NCBI GenBank assembly: GCA_021300125.1
Contig: JAJTHX010000182.1
Coordinates: forward strand, 1 to 6,128
Direction of reading: 5' to 3'
DNA: 6,128 nucleotides
Origin: Betaproteobacteria bacterium
Lineage (GTDB): Bacteria > Pseudomonadota > Gammaproteobacteria > Burkholderiales > SG8-41
Shown here: piece after piece, positions 5,131 through 6,128 of the stretch
Position numbering within the stretch: the stretch's first letter is position 1
How the letters are laid out: each line of letters opens with the position of its first letter
Translations under genes and position numbers: made by a program
The notes under the pieces: model-generated
What the model saw: only the letters and a program-made list of their open reading frames with translations
Databases searched by the model: none
What the model was told of the DNA's origin: nothing

Positions 5131-6128
5131 ATGTACTACGAGCACTTCGGACTGAAGGAACCGCCGTTCCGGATCACGCCCAATACCGATTTTTTCTTCG
5201 GCGGCGGCAACCGCGGGCCGATCCTTGAAGCGCTGATCTACGCCATCAGCCAGGGTGAGGGCATTGTCAAGGTCACCGGCGAGGTGGGCAGCGGAAAGAC
5301 CATGCTGTGCAGCATGCTGCAGACGCGCCTGCCGGAAAACGTCGAAACCATCTACCTTGCCAACCCCAGCGTCTTGCCGGAGGAGATTGTTCACGCCATC
5401 GCCTTCGAGCTGCAGCTCGACCTGCCGCGCGGCACCGGCCGGCTCTCGGTAATGCACGCCCTTCAGGATCACCTGCTCAAACGCCATGCAGAGGGCCGCC
5501 GCGTGGTGCTGTTCGTCGAGGAATCACAGGGCATGCCGATTGCGACACTGGAGGAAATCCGGCTGCTGTCGAATCTCGACACCAAATCCGACAAGCTGCT
5601 TCAGATCGTGCTCTTCGGCCAGCCCGAGCTGGACGAGAATCTGCGCGAGAACCAGATCCGCCAGTTGAAAGAACGGATCACCCACAGCTTCCGCCTCGAA
5701 CCGCTGACCGTGGCGGAGACCCGCGAATACCTGATGTTCCGCATGCGCGCAGCCGGCTACCGCGGACCAGACCTGTTCAGCGACGCCATCGTGCGCGAAA
5801 TCGCGCGCATCTCCGGTGGCCTCACCCGTCGCATCAACCTGATCGCCGACAAGGCCCTGCTTGCCGCCTTTGCCGACAACACCCACACCCTGCACCAGAA
5901 ACACCTGGATGCCGCAGTGCGTGACAGCGAATTTGCGCGGGAGCCGGCAGGGGCTGCGGCCGCGCCGGCGCGGCCGCGCTGGCCGCTGGGTGCAGCGCTG
6001 GTGGTTGCAGGCATGGCAGCCGGCGCCGGTATTTATTCCTGGTGGATAAGCCGCGCAGCGGAATCCGTAGCCCCGGTGGCCGTCCCGGCGCCGGCGCCGG
6101 CTGCCACGGCGGCGCTGGTTGTTGCGCC
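5131..6128 (+). CDS. ExeA/MshM-like AAA ATPase with C-terminal membrane anchor (3' end cut by window edge)
   Basis: My own translation is open for 332 codons to the right edge. The N-terminus MYYEHFGLKEPPFRITPNTD is the hallmark of the ExeA/GspA/MshM family, inner-membrane ATPases that help assemble type II secretion or MSHA-type pilus and exopolysaccharide machines. Seen: Walker A GEVGSGKT (50-57), Walker B VVLFVEE (125-131) with E where most relatives have D, sensor-1-like FGQPEL (172-177) and sensor-2-like GGLTRRIN (239-246). After an Ala/Pro/Arg linker (about 271-283) comes one transmembrane segment (about 284-306), then a Pro-Ala-rich stretch (VAPVAVPAPAPAA) that should start a periplasmic region. 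In ExeA that region binds peptidoglycan; in other relatives it carries TPR-like repeats; here it is cut off. It begins immediately after the regulator stop codon, so the two should be co-translated. The family is sure; the machine it serves is not. Confidence 0.9.
   Translation, partial: MYYEHFGLKEPPFRITPNTDFFFGGGNRGPILEALIYAISQGEGIVKVTGEVGSGKTMLCSMLQTRLPENVETIYLANPSVLPEEIVHAIAFELQLDLPRGTGRLSVMHALQDHLLKRHAEGRRVVLFVEESQGMPIATLEEIRLLSNLDTKSDKLLQIVLFGQPELDENLRENQIRQLKERITHSFRLEPLTVAETREYLMFRMRAAGYRGPDLFSDAIVREIARISGGLTRRINLIADKALLAAFADNTHTLHQKHLDAAVRDSEFAREPAGAAAAPARPRWPLGAALVVAGMAAGAGIYSWWISRAAESVAPVAVPAPAPAATAALVVA
5956..5977. repeat. 22-bp perfect palindrome with two NotI-type octamers
   Basis: A perfect palindrome without a spacer: GCGGCCGC at 5956-5963 and 5970-5977 flank GCCGGC. 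It lies in the Ala/Pro/Arg linker codons just before the transmembrane segment of the ExeA-like ATPase. GC-rich Ala codons readily produce such symmetry, so compositional chance is the default view. Confidence 0.5.
6085..6101 (+). repeat. Short tandem CCGGCG repeat in a Pro-Ala-rich linker
   Basis: Almost three copies of CCGGCG encode the alternating Pro-Ala run after the transmembrane segment of the ATPase. Such rigid linkers are common in envelope-spanning proteins, and the repeat could vary in length between strains. Confidence 0.45.

Noticed and set aside
5131..6128. Calling the ATPase the XrtA-associated (PEP-CTERM) ATPase
   Set aside because: Its N-terminus MYYEHFGLKEPPFRITP fits the MshM/ExeA branch better than the XrtA-associated form as I recall it, and no exosortase gene is in view.

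Overview
The window is a GC-rich proteobacterial chromosome segment with tightly packed genes. The gene families (a complete-looking Mla phospholipid transporter, a sigma-54 response regulator, an ExeA/MshM-type secretion ATPase) and protein sequence style suggest a beta- or gammaproteobacterium with an outer membrane. I cannot name a genus. No RNA genes, CRISPR arrays, insertion sequences or phage genes were seen, and base composition looks even throughout.

Left half (bases 1-2781, minus strand): an operon mlaF-mlaE-mlaD-mlaC, read right to left. mlaC runs off the left edge only a few codons before its expected end. The genes are close or overlapping: mlaF/mlaE overlap by 11 bp, mlaE-mlaD are 33 bp apart and mlaD-mlaC 54 bp apart. 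A probable promoter lies just upstream of the preferred mlaF start. Together they encode the inner-membrane ABC complex (MlaF ATPase, MlaE permease, MlaD MCE ring) and the periplasmic lipid shuttle MlaC, which maintain outer-membrane lipid asymmetry.

Centre (about 2782-2907): a divergent control region of about 126 bp. It holds promoter-like elements pointing both ways, whose -10 regions form an imperfect inverted repeat.

Right half (2908-6128, plus strand): a stand-alone ABC ATPase of the ABC-2/NatA type with no permease beside it; a 477-aa sigma-54-dependent response regulator (receiver, AAA+ with GAFTGA, Fis-type HTH) resembling the PrsR-type regulators of exopolysaccharide/PEP-CTERM loci; and, starting directly after its stop codon, an ExeA/MshM-like AAA ATPase with a C-terminal membrane anchor, cut by the right edge. 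The last two are almost certainly co-translated. They suggest a regulated envelope-export, pilus or secretion locus continuing to the right, but its output genes are not visible.

Most of the window is recognisable. The most interesting parts are the coupled regulator/ATPase pair with its non-canonical motifs, the orphan ABC ATPase, and the mirrored divergent promoters. I see no convincing evidence of a wholly new system within these 6.1 kb.
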